DNA of 64,000 nt, from positions 15,747,133 to 15,811,132 of the forward strand of contig CM077833.1 of NCBI GenBank assembly GCA_039720395.1. Reading direction: 5' to 3'. A program made the position numbers and the translations under genes. The notes below the pieces were generated by a model. It was given only the letters and a program-made list of their open reading frames with translations, did no database searches and was not told the origin of the DNA. Source of the DNA: Liquidambar formosana. Taxonomy: Eukaryota; Streptophyta; Magnoliopsida; Saxifragales; Altingiaceae. Below, piece by piece: positions 14,101 through 25,414 of this stretch (position 1 is the stretch's first letter; every line of letters begins with the position of its first letter).

Positions 14101-15184
14101 TATGGTAACTTAAATTTGTCAACTTTGACTTATATTTAACTTCAATGGTAATATTAAATGACATGCGTGATGCACGTGTGAGATCTTTAGACCCTGATAC
14201 AATTTAAAATCAATTCTTTCTGGACCCATTTAGTCGTTCAGATGAGTATTAAACAATTACAGTGTATTTTACATAATTTTCAAGGCACAAATCTGTCATC
14301 TTGAATGGGACTATTTAAAAAAGCTAGAGTCAATCACCATAGTTGATGTTATATATCAATTTTAGAAATTCATGAGTTGCCTCTGTCTTGAACTTTCACT
14401 CTCATTTGTGATAGTGGCCATCATTCTATTGAATTTTCCCATTTAAGATGATGGATTTGCGCATTAAATACTATGTAAAATACCCTATAATAGTTTAATT
14501 CTCATTTAGTTTCTACAATCTTCTTAGACCTCAAGGGGATCCTTTTTCTTCCGCAAAGATTATGTGGACTACTTCGGTTCCTACAAAAGTGGCTTTCTTT
14601 TGTTGGTTGATGGGAAGTGACAAATGCATAACTTTGAACAACCTTGTTGTGAGAGGATGGCCTATGTCAAATAGGTGCATTATGTGCAAGCAAGAGGCAG
14701 AAATGGTGGACCATCTTTTCATTCATTGCATGGTGGCTCGAAGTTTGGGGTTCATTGGTTCTTCCTTCTCCTACTTATGATCTTTTATCAGGATGGTGGA
14801 TTAAAAGTGGGGAGTAAGGAGGCAAAGGTTATTTGGAGACAGGCTCCCCATGCCATTTTGTGGTGCATTTGGAGAGAGAGAAACTTTAGAACTTTTGAAG
14901 GGATTGAGAAGTCGACTATAGATATAAAATCTTCTTTTGTTGAGTCCTTTTACTTGTGGTACTCTAGTTACCTTAATACCTGCAACATTTCTTTTGTAAA
15001 TTTCTTAGATTCCTTTAAGATTTAAAGGGGTCTTGATTAGTGCTTGTATATGTCTCATGTACCTAGGCTAAGCCCATTTTGTTTATTAATACATATTTAC
15101 TTCATCAAAATAAAAAATTCTAATTTAGATGACCAAACGGGCCTTAATTAAATTTATTAAATATTTTTAGATTCTCAAACAAAT

Positions 15185-15224
<40 letters not shown>

Positions 15225-18200
15225 CAGTTCCTCATAACATGGGTATTGTTTAAGTACTAAATTTTATTTTGCCATTGAGCTGAAAAACTTTATAACAATT
15301 AAAATTAAATTTATTTTTTTAATTAGGGTTGACATTTGTTGTGAGGCATGAAGCCCAACCCAAGTTAACTTGTATAAGTTTATCTTGAAGTATAGTTAAG
15401 TTGATTTTGATGTCAACATTATGTGTTAAATAATTTGGCAGCTTGTAAGAGAGCTGAGAAGTGGTCGTGCATTCGATGGATGGTCTGAAGGTACTTTAAA
15501 TTTTCCACCAACTTATAAGTATGAGTTTAATTCACAGAAGTACTACGGAGAGGATCCAAGGGTTGGGAGGCGCACTCCAGCATGGTATGCTCCTACAAGC
15601 TTTTGCTTATATTTTTTGGGTGAAATCTCCTCATCTTCTTAGCTTATGTTTATTCAGTTTTTGGTTCTTGTATCATCTTTTATAAATGCATTTTTGTTAG
15701 TTCTTTTATCTGGTAATTGTTTAGGGTCTTCTGTTTGAATGAGCCCTCTGCATAATCTGTATTTACTGTTTTATAGTTTTGGTTATTTTCTTGGCCTACT
15801 TGTGTGTATATATGAGTCGTAGATTTATATGTTTTCTTGATGGTTCATTAATGTGTCTTATTTTTCTTTGCTCTTTTGTCTATTTGGTAATCTTTATCTT
15901 TGTTCTGTGTTTACTGATTCAGGTTATTGATTGAGGAAAAAATTGTTGATAGTCTCATATTAAGGTTTCAAAAACCTATAGGTTTGACAGAGATATTGAT
16001 CTTGATCTTGAAAAACAATGAACATTAGTAGCAACACATCTATAATATTATGGGAAGGGACGGGGTTTGGTCTCTCACCCAAATTTGAATTGCTAGAATG
16101 CCCATGGGCCGTGATAGTTATCCACAATTAAAGATCATAAGAGTCAAGTATTTTCAAACATTTCCAATCAATATCTACACAATAACCGCCCTTCAAATAT
16201 TTAATGGATAACTGAAGGAGATTGGTGTGGAGAAAGTGAGGTAAGGACTTTCGTGCACAGATGCATCCCATCATGTCTTGTGGAAATTGAAATGGAACTT
16301 TGAAAAGTGTTAATAGAGAAATGGTGCATACTTCAGATTCAATACCGTTGTTAAAATGTGTACTTGACTAATATATTGTGAGTAGGATGCATAAAGTGCA
16401 TGTTGTTGAGCATATGAAGAACATAAGTTAATAACTTAATATAACAGAATTGAAACAATAAATTATTTTGTAAAAATGCAATAACGCTGTGTTTGTGTGA
16501 TGAATTTGGAAAACGCTTGGGATTTTTAAAATGATGAGATTTTCAAAGTTCATAATTCCTAAGTGGGATTTTTAAAAGTTAGAATTTCTAAATGGGATTT
16601 TGAAACTTTCTTGTTGAAAAGATGGAATTTGGAAAATTCTACCTATCTATATGGAATTTCTAAACAGAATTTGAACCCCCCCCCCAAAACAAAAAAAAAT
16701 AATAATAAAAATAAAAACCCAAGCTGAAGTTCTAGGTTGAATTTCAGAAATTCTAAGTCGAGCTAGCCAAACAAGGGATTTGGTTCTAAGAATTTGAAAA
16801 TTTCCATTTTAAACACAAGTACCACCTAGAAATTCCTACCGAAACACAGTGTCATTGATGGGAAATATGTAGTAATGATTTTATATTTTGATATTAGGAT
16901 TAATTATCAAAAAATTAATATTTGTAAATGAACTCATATTATTAAATAATTAATCCTAATATCAAAATATAAAATCATTACTACATATTTCCCATCATTA
17001 ATTATTTAACAATATTTAGTAGAATTAGTTATTTCCTTTTATTTTTTATTTCCATATTTTAGAGGACTTTCTATGTTTTAGTTTTTTTCCATATTTTTTG
17101 TTTGCTTCACCTATATAGGGCTTGGGTTGTAAGCCCTAGATTAGCCTTGGATGAATTGAAATTAATAATAAGTTTACCTCTATCCTCTCTCTTCTCTCTC
17201 TGCCTCCTTTTTCTCCTCCAACCTCCCCATACAGTAGGGTTTCTTATTTTTCTTCCTCCTTTCTCTTCTTTTCTCTCTTCTCCTCCCTTTCTCCCTTTCT
17301 CTCTCTATTTCTTCTATCTCTCTCCCCTGATTTTACTTCAGTAATATTCAAATAAAATTTTAGGTAAATATCTAAAATATCCCTCAAAAAAAGAATTCTA
17401 TCCAAAAAACTCATAAAGTAATTTTTCTATTAAAAAAACCCAAATAAAGTTATAGATCCAACTTCGTTTAAATTATACAAGCTTTTGGACCGACATACCC
17501 TTTTTATAATGGTTTGTTTATTCGTTTTCTTTTGTCTTTTTTTTCCCCCCTTTTCTGTGATAAATGAAAAATAATCCATTTATTACATAAACAAGATGGT
17601 AATACAAATTTTGAAAAATTATTTTTATATTTTAATAAAAAATGTAATAAGGGTATTCTGGTCAAGAAAATTCACCACTCAAACAGAGTTGAATGGAAGT
17701 TAAGTTCTTGGGTTTTTTGGATATAGTTTAACCTTATTTGGGTTTTTTCAATAGGAAAATTATTTTATGGGGTTTTTGGATATAATTCTTTTTATGAGGG
17801 AGATGTCGGATATTTACCCTAAAATTATTTTTAGCACATTAGAAGTTTTATAAAAGAAGGTCAAGATTTCAGAATTCCTAGTTGGTTTACTATCATAACT
17901 ATTTTCACCTGGAGGAGCACCATAAGAGTGGTAAGACATTATACATATCAAAAGCCTGTCCATATCCATAGGAGTGGTTAGACATTAAACATATCGTTTG
18001 ATATTTATAGAAGTTTGTATAGCTGTGCACTTGTTTATTGTAATACTACATACTAAACATAGATCAATATCAACGAATATAAACAATAGATTATCACATA
18101 TATTGATAGAAATTAATAAACAAGAGGTTGATGAATTAACAGTTGATTATTAATAATATAATATTAACAAATCAAAATATTGTATTTGGTTTAATGGCAA

Positions 18201-19308
18201 AGGTCTGGTCAGTTTTTGGGTTATCTGGTCTGCTATCCGGCCCAGAGCTGACTTAGCCCCATTTTTCCCACCCTTGGGTACCTGAACATACTGCAATCAT
18301 TGATCATGTATTGTTTAATTGATCCAAATATAATTTAAACTTATTCAAGCAATCAAATCAACATTAATGCCCCTAAAAGAGCGGTGGCCATTATTTCAGG
18401 GAATTTTTTACCTAAAATCGTAACGACACCATCACTAACAGTTATAATAACCATTGTTACAGTCTTTCCTACCTAAGTATTTGCAGAAATATGACCTTCC
18501 CACCTGGGTTATGCTTCCCCTTAAAAAGATTGAACAAGTCAAGCCCACTCATTTTGCATATACATTTATTCAATATGAAATCCATTTTATAATTGTACCA
18601 AATTACATGCATGCACATATATATGCTTTCAAATTACTGGAGAGAATAGATTTGCAAATTAGAGGTTAGTCATTACAAAACTCCAACAATCCCTTCTCCA
18701 TTTTCTTTTCTTTTCTTTTCTTTCATTATCACCATCACCATCATTATTAATATTTTTTAGAATGTCTCCTTGTATGGGTGAGAGGTTTGTCATGGACCCC
18801 CCCCCCGGCGCGAAAAAATTGTTTATTTTTAACAAATAAAAAAGTGTGAGAAAGCAGATCGAGAAACTCAAGAGATACATACATAGGGTCTGAGGAAAAA
18901 AAAAACAATTGGCACATCTGTGGCCAAAACCAAACATAAATGATTAAAATGATGGTTAAGTATAACCATAATCCATTTAAAATAAAGTTCCCACCCTCGT
19001 ATTGTGTACCTTTGATGATTGGCCACGTGTATTTCCCTACAATTTGAATATAGGTTGCTTGTGTAAAATTTACTGTAACAAGCATTCATTTTTCCAGGTG
19101 TGACCGCATTCTTTCATATGGTATGGGAGTGAGACTATTGAATTATAGGACGACTGAACTTAGGCTTTCTGATCATCGACCTGTAACTGCCACATATATG
19201 GTAGAGGTTGAGGTGTTTTCACCTAGGAAGCTACAGCGGGCCCTCACATTCACAGATGCAGAAATTAAAGATGAGGAAGTAGCAGATATGGGATTGATGT
19301 TGGAATGA
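2126..19308 (+). CDS. IP5P1: Type I inositol polyphosphate 5-phosphatase (IP5P1-like)
   Basis: Predicted to remove the 5-phosphate from soluble inositol phosphates such as IP3 in the cytosol or at membranes, damping phosphoinositide signalling. Exons: 2126-2306, 3593-3665, 3799-3903, 4201-5071, 9268-9452, 10505-10613, 15442-15584, 19098-19308 (1878 nt, 625 aa). The N-terminus ([18 protein letters not shown], followed by an acidic tail) is typical of plant type I enzymes. Residues 86-96 hold [11 protein letters not shown] and 121-126 LQEIVP. The catalytic motifs are WLGDLNYR (476-483), PAWCDRIL (554-561, split by the last intron) and SDHRPV (580-585). A variable Asp/Glu-rich insert lies in exon 4. 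ATG 2126 is the first Met after an in-frame stop at 2042. Introns of 4.2, 4.8 and 3.5 kb are filled with transposons. The C-terminus probably carries a frameshift. Closest family member by N-terminal sequence is Arabidopsis 5PTase1. Confidence 0.95.
5923..5945. repeat. Short tandem heptamer (aggctcg)3
   Basis: Three consecutive copies of a 7-base unit lie inside intron 4 of the phosphatase gene. It is a minisatellite-scale repeat with no evident function. Confidence 0.8.
6236..6720. repeat. Degenerate ACCGGTT/CCAACCA-rich dispersed repeat
   Basis: The stretch is a run of short alternating motifs such as GACCAGACCGG, TGGCCAAACCAGCC and GAACCAGTGACC. This resembles a dispersed plant repeat made of ACCGGTTGAACC-like units. 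A similar block occurs at 50174-50360. Ends and class cannot be defined from the sequence alone. Confidence 0.4.
7331..7456. mobile_element. Foldback (MITE-like) element with 17-bp perfect inverted termini
   Basis: TCAAGTGCGGGATATCC at 7331-7347 is exactly reverse-complemented at 7440-7456. A further CGATCACA block inside both arms also pairs. The core is GC-rich (CGCG-containing) unlike the AT-rich host intron, and it is flanked by TA-rich sequence. It sits in intron 4 of the phosphatase gene. No clear target duplication was found, so a non-transposon hairpin remains possible. Confidence 0.6.
11019..11590. repeat. Three tandem ~220-bp units of a dispersed repeat
   Basis: Three successive copies begin near 11019, 11236 and 11460; the third is truncated. 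Each carries, in order, a CCAACCTAA-like start, a GGTGGAGGGCCCAA-like block, a GGTATATA block, a TTTAATCGATGTAGGATGTGG block and a CCAACACTCCC block. The copies are diverged from one another, so the array is not recent. It lies in intron 6 of the phosphatase gene, just upstream of the solo LTR. The wording resembles a widespread eudicot repeat, but I cannot assign it to a named family. Confidence 0.75.
11852..13443. mobile_element. Solo LTR (1592 bp) with AATAT target duplication
   Basis: The element starts TGTCACGACCC and ends GGGTGTTACA, giving the TG...CA termini of an LTR. It is flanked on both sides by the identical pentamer AATAT (11847-11851 and 13444-13448), the 5-bp target duplication expected of LTR retrotransposons. 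No gag-pol, primer-binding site or second LTR is present. This fits a solo LTR left by LTR-LTR recombination. Termini of this kind are common in Ty3/gypsy elements, but the lineage cannot be fixed. Open frames inside it (12.6-13.4 kb, minus strand) are LTR sequence, not genes. It lies in intron 6 of the phosphatase gene. Confidence 0.88.
14530..15116 (+). mobile_element. LINE 3' fragment (reverse transcriptase zinc-binding domain)
   Basis: The translation contains [15 protein letters not shown], then [18 protein letters not shown], the Cys/His pattern of the zf-RVT domain found at the C-terminus of plant non-LTR retrotransposon polyproteins. In another frame follow [18 protein letters not shown] and a stop at about 15025. 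A frameshift near 14750 separates the two parts. An untranslated tail ends in an A-rich stretch near 15116. This is a 5'-truncated, dead LINE copy inserted in the sense direction in intron 6 of the phosphatase gene. Confidence 0.88.
15189..15222. repeat. (GA)n microsatellite
   Basis: About 17 uninterrupted GA units lie in intron 6 of the phosphatase gene, shortly after the end of the LINE fragment. Confidence 0.95.
16856..16997. repeat. Perfect 52-bp inverted repeat with 38-bp spacer
   Basis: Positions 16856-16907 and 16946-16997 are exact reverse complements over 52 bases (left arm begins TGATGGGAAATATG, right arm ends CATATTTCCCATCA). The pairing stops cleanly on both sides. It lies in intron 7 of the phosphatase gene and would form a long hairpin in the pre-mRNA. 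It is followed by sequence resembling the leader end of an LTR (17041-17345). A foldback transposon end, an inverted LTR fragment or an assembly artefact are all possible. Confidence 0.9.
17362..17820. mobile_element. Long-TIR non-autonomous DNA transposon (copy A)
   Basis: The left end (GGTAAATATC) and right end (GATATTTACC) are inverted. The inverted homology runs inward for over 100 bp through blocks such as ATCCAAAAAAC and AAAAAACCCAAATAA. The structure matches the related element at 27811-28397. Very long terminal inverted repeats suggest a Mutator-like MITE. The target duplication is obscured by AT-rich flanks. Confidence 0.7.
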
Positions 19309-19328
19309 GCTGCTTAAGATTGGCGGAG

Positions 19329-21240
19329 GTTAGTACTCGATCTACCATAGTACCATTTTATGTAAATTGCATGAAATGGTTTGTTACAATAACCAATATT
19401 TTGTTCAAGGGTATATTCAAAATTTCAGATTGTTCATTCTTGGGAAACTTGGGACATCTGCGAGGGTTAAGAAAAAAAACAAAAAAAAAAGAAGGCTGTT
19501 GCTTCTTCATGTTCACTGAGATCACAAAAGTGGTTGATTTTTCAGATTCTGAAACAGTTAAGAATTTTTCTTTCCTTTTTTTTTTTTTTTTTTTTTGGGG
19601 TGGGGGGGGGGGGGGGGGGGGGGGGGGGTGTGGGTGGATGGTTGGTTGTAATAATTGTTATCCTGGTGGCAAAGATTGCCCAGCTCAATCAGTTATTGAA
19701 CCTGTGCGTGTTTGTAAAAGTCTCAAATAACATTGGCATTTATCATTTTTCACACTACAATTATCGAGGGATATTGTATTCTGCTAATACCTAACAATTT
19801 TTAGTAGCAGTTCATATCTGTTTGGACTCTAAATTTCTTTTCATTGTCCGGACAACACAGTTATGTTCTGCACGTAGGGCTATCCAATGATTATAAATGC
19901 TAGGCCAGCCAACAGTAATAATAACACATACATGTGGGGTGGGCTTTTGCATAAATAATTGTTTCTTTCTTTTACTGTTATTTTTTCTAGTTTCATTAAG
20001 AAGCGTATCAGATTATATAATTATTGAACTAGGCCTTGAAGCCTATAATATGATTCACATAACTTACTCCAGCATGCACCAATCTTCATTGTGTGACCTA
20101 ATGAGTTATGCCTTGCCAGGCCTCGAATGCTTAGTCCTTTTCTGACCTCAAACCATGATCGGGCTTGCAATATAGGATGTTGAGCTAGATACTCATTGAC
20201 AATGGCTGGGGTTGTTAATTTTTTACCCAACTCATTCACTTGCCTTTCATTGGTTAGAATTGGATTTTTCAACCTTGGTTTCAAATGTTAGTTTAGGGTT
20301 CTCACCTAGAATTGGTAAAAGTTGAGTTCCCAAACTTCTCATGTTTTGTCCTAGTATATATACAGAATTTTGTGTCAATTACTTTGAGTATGGGTTAGAA
20401 TTACACCTAATGTTAAAGGAAAACCATTAGATCGCAGGCCCCTCTCATGTATGTCATCCTTTTCAAATCTTGCAGTGACAAGACATTTGTAGCTGTCCAG
20501 TCTATATTATGTGATTCCAGGTGGGTGAAGCCATGAAGAACAGAAGGAGTGATAATTTGTTGTGTTGGACCAATGCTAGGATGTTTTATATCCTTCCAAC
20601 CCCAAAATTAAACCAGAAACATGAAGGGTGATTTGAGGATCTTCGTATTGAATCTGTTTTATATTTCGATTTTAATTAACTTATGAAGTTCCAGATTGAG
20701 TGTTTGTTCTGTGGTCAACAAAGACATTTAGAGCCCACACCGTGGACAGCCCTGTACTCCTGAATGGATTTAAATATCAAATTGTTTGTTCTTCAAATGC
20801 ACACCTTTTTTTTTTAATTTTTTTTTTCTCTTCCTTCTATCACACTTGGTCTCAAAGATCTCTCCCTGAATGTAACTCTTGTTTCCTGATGCAGGATACA
20901 TTTCATAGGGAACATTAAGAGAGGTGACCTATGACAGACTGGAAGAGGCTTTGGATGAGAGCTTCCACAAATGGAGGAAATTATAGATATTATTACTACT
21001 CGTTACATCCATTCATTTGATTCAACTGTTATGTTCAGATCGATGTTGTATAGTGCTGTTAGTATGTATATGTGATGCGATAGCTGTAAAGGTTTTCAGT
21101 TTTTCACCAATAGTGTCCAAAGCAAATTGGCATTACAGTATATGGGGTCATACATGTGTCAACTGTCAATGTATATAATATGACTTAATGTTCTTTAGCC
21201 GAAGAGACAGATTAATGTATTAGCAACTCTCACTGATTGC
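19329..21240 (+). other. 3' region of the phosphatase gene, with probable last intron and terminal exon
   Basis: A good donor (GAG|GTTAGT) lies at 19328/19329 and an acceptor (GATGCAG|GATACA) at 20894/20895. Joining them in the reading frame that overlaps the annotated stop gives a short extension, [15 protein letters not shown], ending at 20918. This suggests the original gene had a ninth exon. In the present sequence the frame closes at 19308, so this part would be 3' UTR. The intron contains a T21/G-rich homopolymer tract. I see no other gene. Confidence 0.5.
19576..19628. repeat. Poly-T followed by a long poly-G tract
   Basis: A run of T (19576-19596) is followed by a G-run broken by one T (19597-19628). 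Such tracts are unstable and error-prone in sequencing. The G tract could form quadruplex structure. Its exact length should not be trusted. Confidence 0.9.
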
Positions 21241-22796
21241 ATGAAAAATGATTTTTGTAAATCCAAAGCATTGCATGTTTTTGGCAGACAGTCTACTGTG
21301 ATTTTTTTGTTGTGTCCTCTTCGCCTTTCAAATTTCTGGATTCTTTTCTATTCCTGCATATAAATATATTAGATGGGTCTCTACTACAATGCTATCCTTG
21401 GAAGCAACTTTGCGGAAATGTTGGTTCTTTATGAAGGTTTTTAGTTAAAATATTTGTTGTGTGTGTGTAGAATTGCGGGTGGCCTGATCTATGTCTGAAG
21501 TTAAGGGCTATTTCCTCCTCCTCCTAGTGGTTCTGGTGCAGCTCTAACTCAGAAAATGGTTTCTGTTTAATTCTTTTAGGCCAATTGAACCTTACTAAGA
21601 ATATATAATACTGATAAGAGTGGTAGGCGACCATGCATATTTATCATTTAATGATGCTTTTAAGCATCGTTAGTGAGGCATTGGCCATTAGCATGTCACT
21701 ATATCAGCCATCACATATTTTGTTACATTTTTAATCATTTACAATAAAGTAAATGTGGTTCACATCAAATGAGACTTGTAAATTTTATGGATGGACCAAT
21801 ACCCTAACTGTGTGTTTGATTGCCAAATTTTTGGAACAGAACAGGGAAACTTGGAATCTAAATATTCTCACTTTAATCCTTTATTATAACAAAATTTCAA
21901 GTTTTCGTTTTGTTTTCCTTTGCCTTCTTGGCCATCAACAGGGCAATGGTGGCAATAGCGTCTCCCCTCGTTGTGAGATGCCATTAAATCATCAATCCAT
22001 TAATCCTCTTAATTCTCAAAACCCATTAAAATCAGAAAATGTATGAATAGCTTTGAGGGGAAGGTCATTAAGTGAAACAGAGGCACAGTTTGGTTGGAGT
22101 TTCTTAAATAAATAAATAACAGTTTGTTTTGTTTTTTATTTTGCTTTTTAAGGCAAAAGCGATCAAAGTAAAAACATGTTTGGTAACTTTTTTATTTTCG
22201 CTTCTACATTTTACTCCACCATGCCTCAAAATCCTGTTTCATTGTTGTCATATTTATAATGTAAATCAATAAATGTGTTTTATATGACTATGCTAATTAT
22301 AAGTTAACAACCTATAAAAGTAATCAACCTTGTGGGATAGACCGAGTGGTCCAAAGATCTCTTGCCAAACAAGAGATTTTAGGTTTTATGCTCACTACTC
22401 CTCTTTAATGTCACCCCCATAGACTTTTCCCTATAATTATCTGAAGCATGCGGAGCGGAAGATTATATGTGCAAAACTTCCTATCATAAATAAAAAATAA
22501 TAATAATAAATTATAAGAGTAATAAAATGACCAAAATACATTGAGGTGTTATTTTCTTCTTCTTTATATATAAACAAAGAAAACCATTTTATTTCATTTA
22601 AAATAACATCATGGCCAATAGCCTACATCAAGGAGCAAAAGCAGCTGAGGCCAATAGGGGCCACTAGCCCCCCATTCCTCAAACAACTCCGTCTCAAGGG
22701 CATGTCTGGCTACTCCATGAGCCATGCCCATTACAATCCCTGCTTATATTCAAACAAGCAAGAATCAAAGAATGGACTCTTCTCAAGGGACAAGGG
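21241..22796. other. Intergenic stretch without a supported gene
   Basis: AT-rich sequence without homologous reading frames. Positions 22329-22400 contain an A-box-like motif (GACCGAGTGG) that could be the head of a worn SINE. A block at 22695-22720 (AAGGGCATGTCTGG) is nearly repeated just after the solo LTR at 25415. No gene is supported. Confidence 0.5.
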
Positions 22797-25414
22797 TGTC
22801 ACACCCCATTTTTGTCACCCTAGTTTGAGGCCATCATTTCATGTAGGTTTTTATTTTATTTTCGAGTCTAGTCTTTTGCATTGAGTTTCTATCGCATTAA
22901 ATACCATGTGTATGAATTTTGAAGTGATTTGGAGTTCATTTCGATAGTTAATAAGAACTTTTGCAACTTTAAGGGCATAATCGTCTTTTAAGTCGTATAT
23001 TTTCCATTTGACCTTGAAATGAATCTCGAGTAATTCCTTTGAGTTCATATGAGTACATAGAGTCTATATATAGGTTCAATTTCATGAATTAATGGTTTAA
23101 GATTAATTTGGCTCATAGTGGTTCAGGTTGGCTAAAAGACCCTTTCTTGGTTTGCTCAAATCGACTCATAAGACCCAACCAATTTTCTCTCATTAGGCTT
23201 TATTTACATCCTAGGTATGTTTAGAAAGATCGAATTTTGATTGGGAAATCATTTGGTTCGACCTTGTGTACAAACCCAGCTTAGCGACGGTGAGGCACCA
23301 TGGTTAACCACCTTTGTAAAACCTAACCATGCACCCATGGTTAAGGATTTTTGTCCTAAAATGCTTTAAAATGTGTTCCCCTTCGAACCACGGTCGTTTT
23401 GGCTTTTATTTCGTCAAAATCGGACTTAATTTGACCCCCAAAAGACTTCTGGAAGGCGAAGGAGTCTAATCGAGGAATGCTGCTGGGAACCCTCGGGTGA
23501 CCATCTGGGGCAGACGGTCAGCCGTCCAAGCCCAGACGGTCACCCGAGGGAATCCGTCTTTAAGTGGGATTCTGACTCTTCTCTCCCTTTTTTGACGGTT
23601 TCCTCCGCCATTACAACTTGTTTTCTCTTAGGAGTGTGTAAGTTTGAGTTGTTTGAGTACCAAGAGAGTCTCTAAGAGCCCTAAGATCATTATTTAATGA
23701 ATTAATCTTAGCCATTGGTTTAGGGGGTCAGTTCTCTATATAAAGGACATGATGTTCAGCACATAAGGGGGCCACAAGTGCACTTTACATTTAGAGAGAG
23801 AGGGAGTTATGAGTTTGGAGAGCTAGAAGGACATCAAGAGAAGGCTTTTCAACCCTAAGCAAGCAAGAGAACAAGGACTTTGAAGGCAAGAGAGGTTCTA
23901 CAAGAGGTAAACATCCTTTCAATTGCTGAACTTAAGCTTTCCTCCTTCTTCTTCTCCTTCTTCTATGATAGTTCTAGTGCATGTAGTAGTTCCCCATGTT
24001 AGGTTAACTCAATGCATTTGTGATATGATATGAATGATTTTAAGAGGATTTATGATTTTATATGCCTGAAAAACTTTGGTTTGCTAAGGTTTTAAAGGTG
24101 TCATCTTCTCTTTCTTCTTAAATCATGCATAGTTCATATAGCTTATTTGTTGTGATTATTGTCATGAATTGATATTTCTGTTAGTTAATATATATGATAT
24201 GAATGATATTCATGATGATTTGAGCATGTGTTAGAGTCGTTTCATATGTTTTAATGCATAGTTGTGAAATTAGGGTTTCGATAACCCTAAATTCACACGA
24301 GTTTCCTATAGCATGATAGAATAGGTTTTCTTTTCTGTTTTTCTTCATGGTTATTATGTATATGATATATATAGAATAACTATGATAGTTTTTACATGCA
24401 TGTAGTGGATTTTTAGGGTTTTATGCATGACATGAGATTAGGGTTGCATTAAGGCCTCTATTTATTCACTGTTTTTGTTGATAACATGATTAGTGGATGA
24501 CTTTGAGCCTTAATACTATTCTGTCCAGATTGTTATGTTATCCTTTTTTATATGCTTTGAGCACGTGTAAAGGTGCAAACAGGTACAATAGTTGCCTTAT
24601 TGCAAATAAGGTCGCTATGGCTTAAGCTTGATATTGCTTGGAGTAAATTGCACAAGGTAAGTAGGGTATGAAGTGCCCTAATTCACTTTTATTAACCTTT
24701 CTTTTCTCTTCTCCCTCCTAGCGTTATTCTCCAATAGAGGGATATGGTCAACTCTAGGGCTTCTTTCCGCCCCTTTTCAAAAGTTTATATCTTCTGTTGG
24801 ATTTTTGATTAAGAATCATTTTATCTTTGAAAATCACTATTGAAGGAAACCCTAGGTTTACCATAACTCTCTATTAGGGTTTAACTCTATTCTTTTCGAA
24901 TTACGTGGACTTTGATCCATGTATTTCGCTGCATGGTACGTAGGTGCTCTTCGTGAGGCTCAAGTCCGTTCTAGGATCCAAGTATCCTAGGCTTTTCTTT
25001 TCTTTTTTTATTTTTCTGTTTTGTTTATTTGTTTGATTATGCATGGATGATTGGATGGAATATATGTTATGTATGCTGCCTTGTGATGATATATGATGAT
25101 ATTTGAGTGAAAAAGATCTTAAGTTAGCCCAATCAAATTAAGAGACCAACTCGGGCGATGTGGGTGCCTATGGGCTTTGCCCAGAACCTTCCTACGTCGT
25201 AACTTAGCCCCCGAATCCAATTTTCTGGTTTTAAAGACTTTGCCTTTCCTTTTAAAATGGAGTCATAAGGTTTTGGAAATAAAGCATTTTTGTGGTTTTC
25301 CTCTTTTCCCTAAAAAATGAGGTGGCGACTCTTTTTTGTTTGTTATCTTTCACCACACCTTTCACCCCTATTCTTTTTGCCAAACCCTTGTAGGCCGTTT
25401 TTCGTGGGTTCACA
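22797..25414. mobile_element. Solo LTR (2618 bp) with AAGGG target duplication
   Basis: The element starts TGTCACACCCC and ends GGGTTCACA. It is flanked by identical pentamers AAGGG at 22792-22796 and 25415-25419. No internal coding region, primer-binding site or second LTR is present, so it is read as a solo LTR of a large LTR retrotransposon, probably Ty3/gypsy. A stem-loop at 23490-23550 and a GGTGGCGACTC block near the 3' end lie inside it. Open frames within are not genes. Confidence 0.8.
23490..23550. repeat. Stem-loop inside the solo LTR
   Basis: CCCTCGGGTGACC (23490-23502) is reverse-complemented at 23538-23550. Pairing continues inward with one mismatch around AGACGG. The GC-rich stem stands out from the AT-rich LTR. 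Confidence 0.75.
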
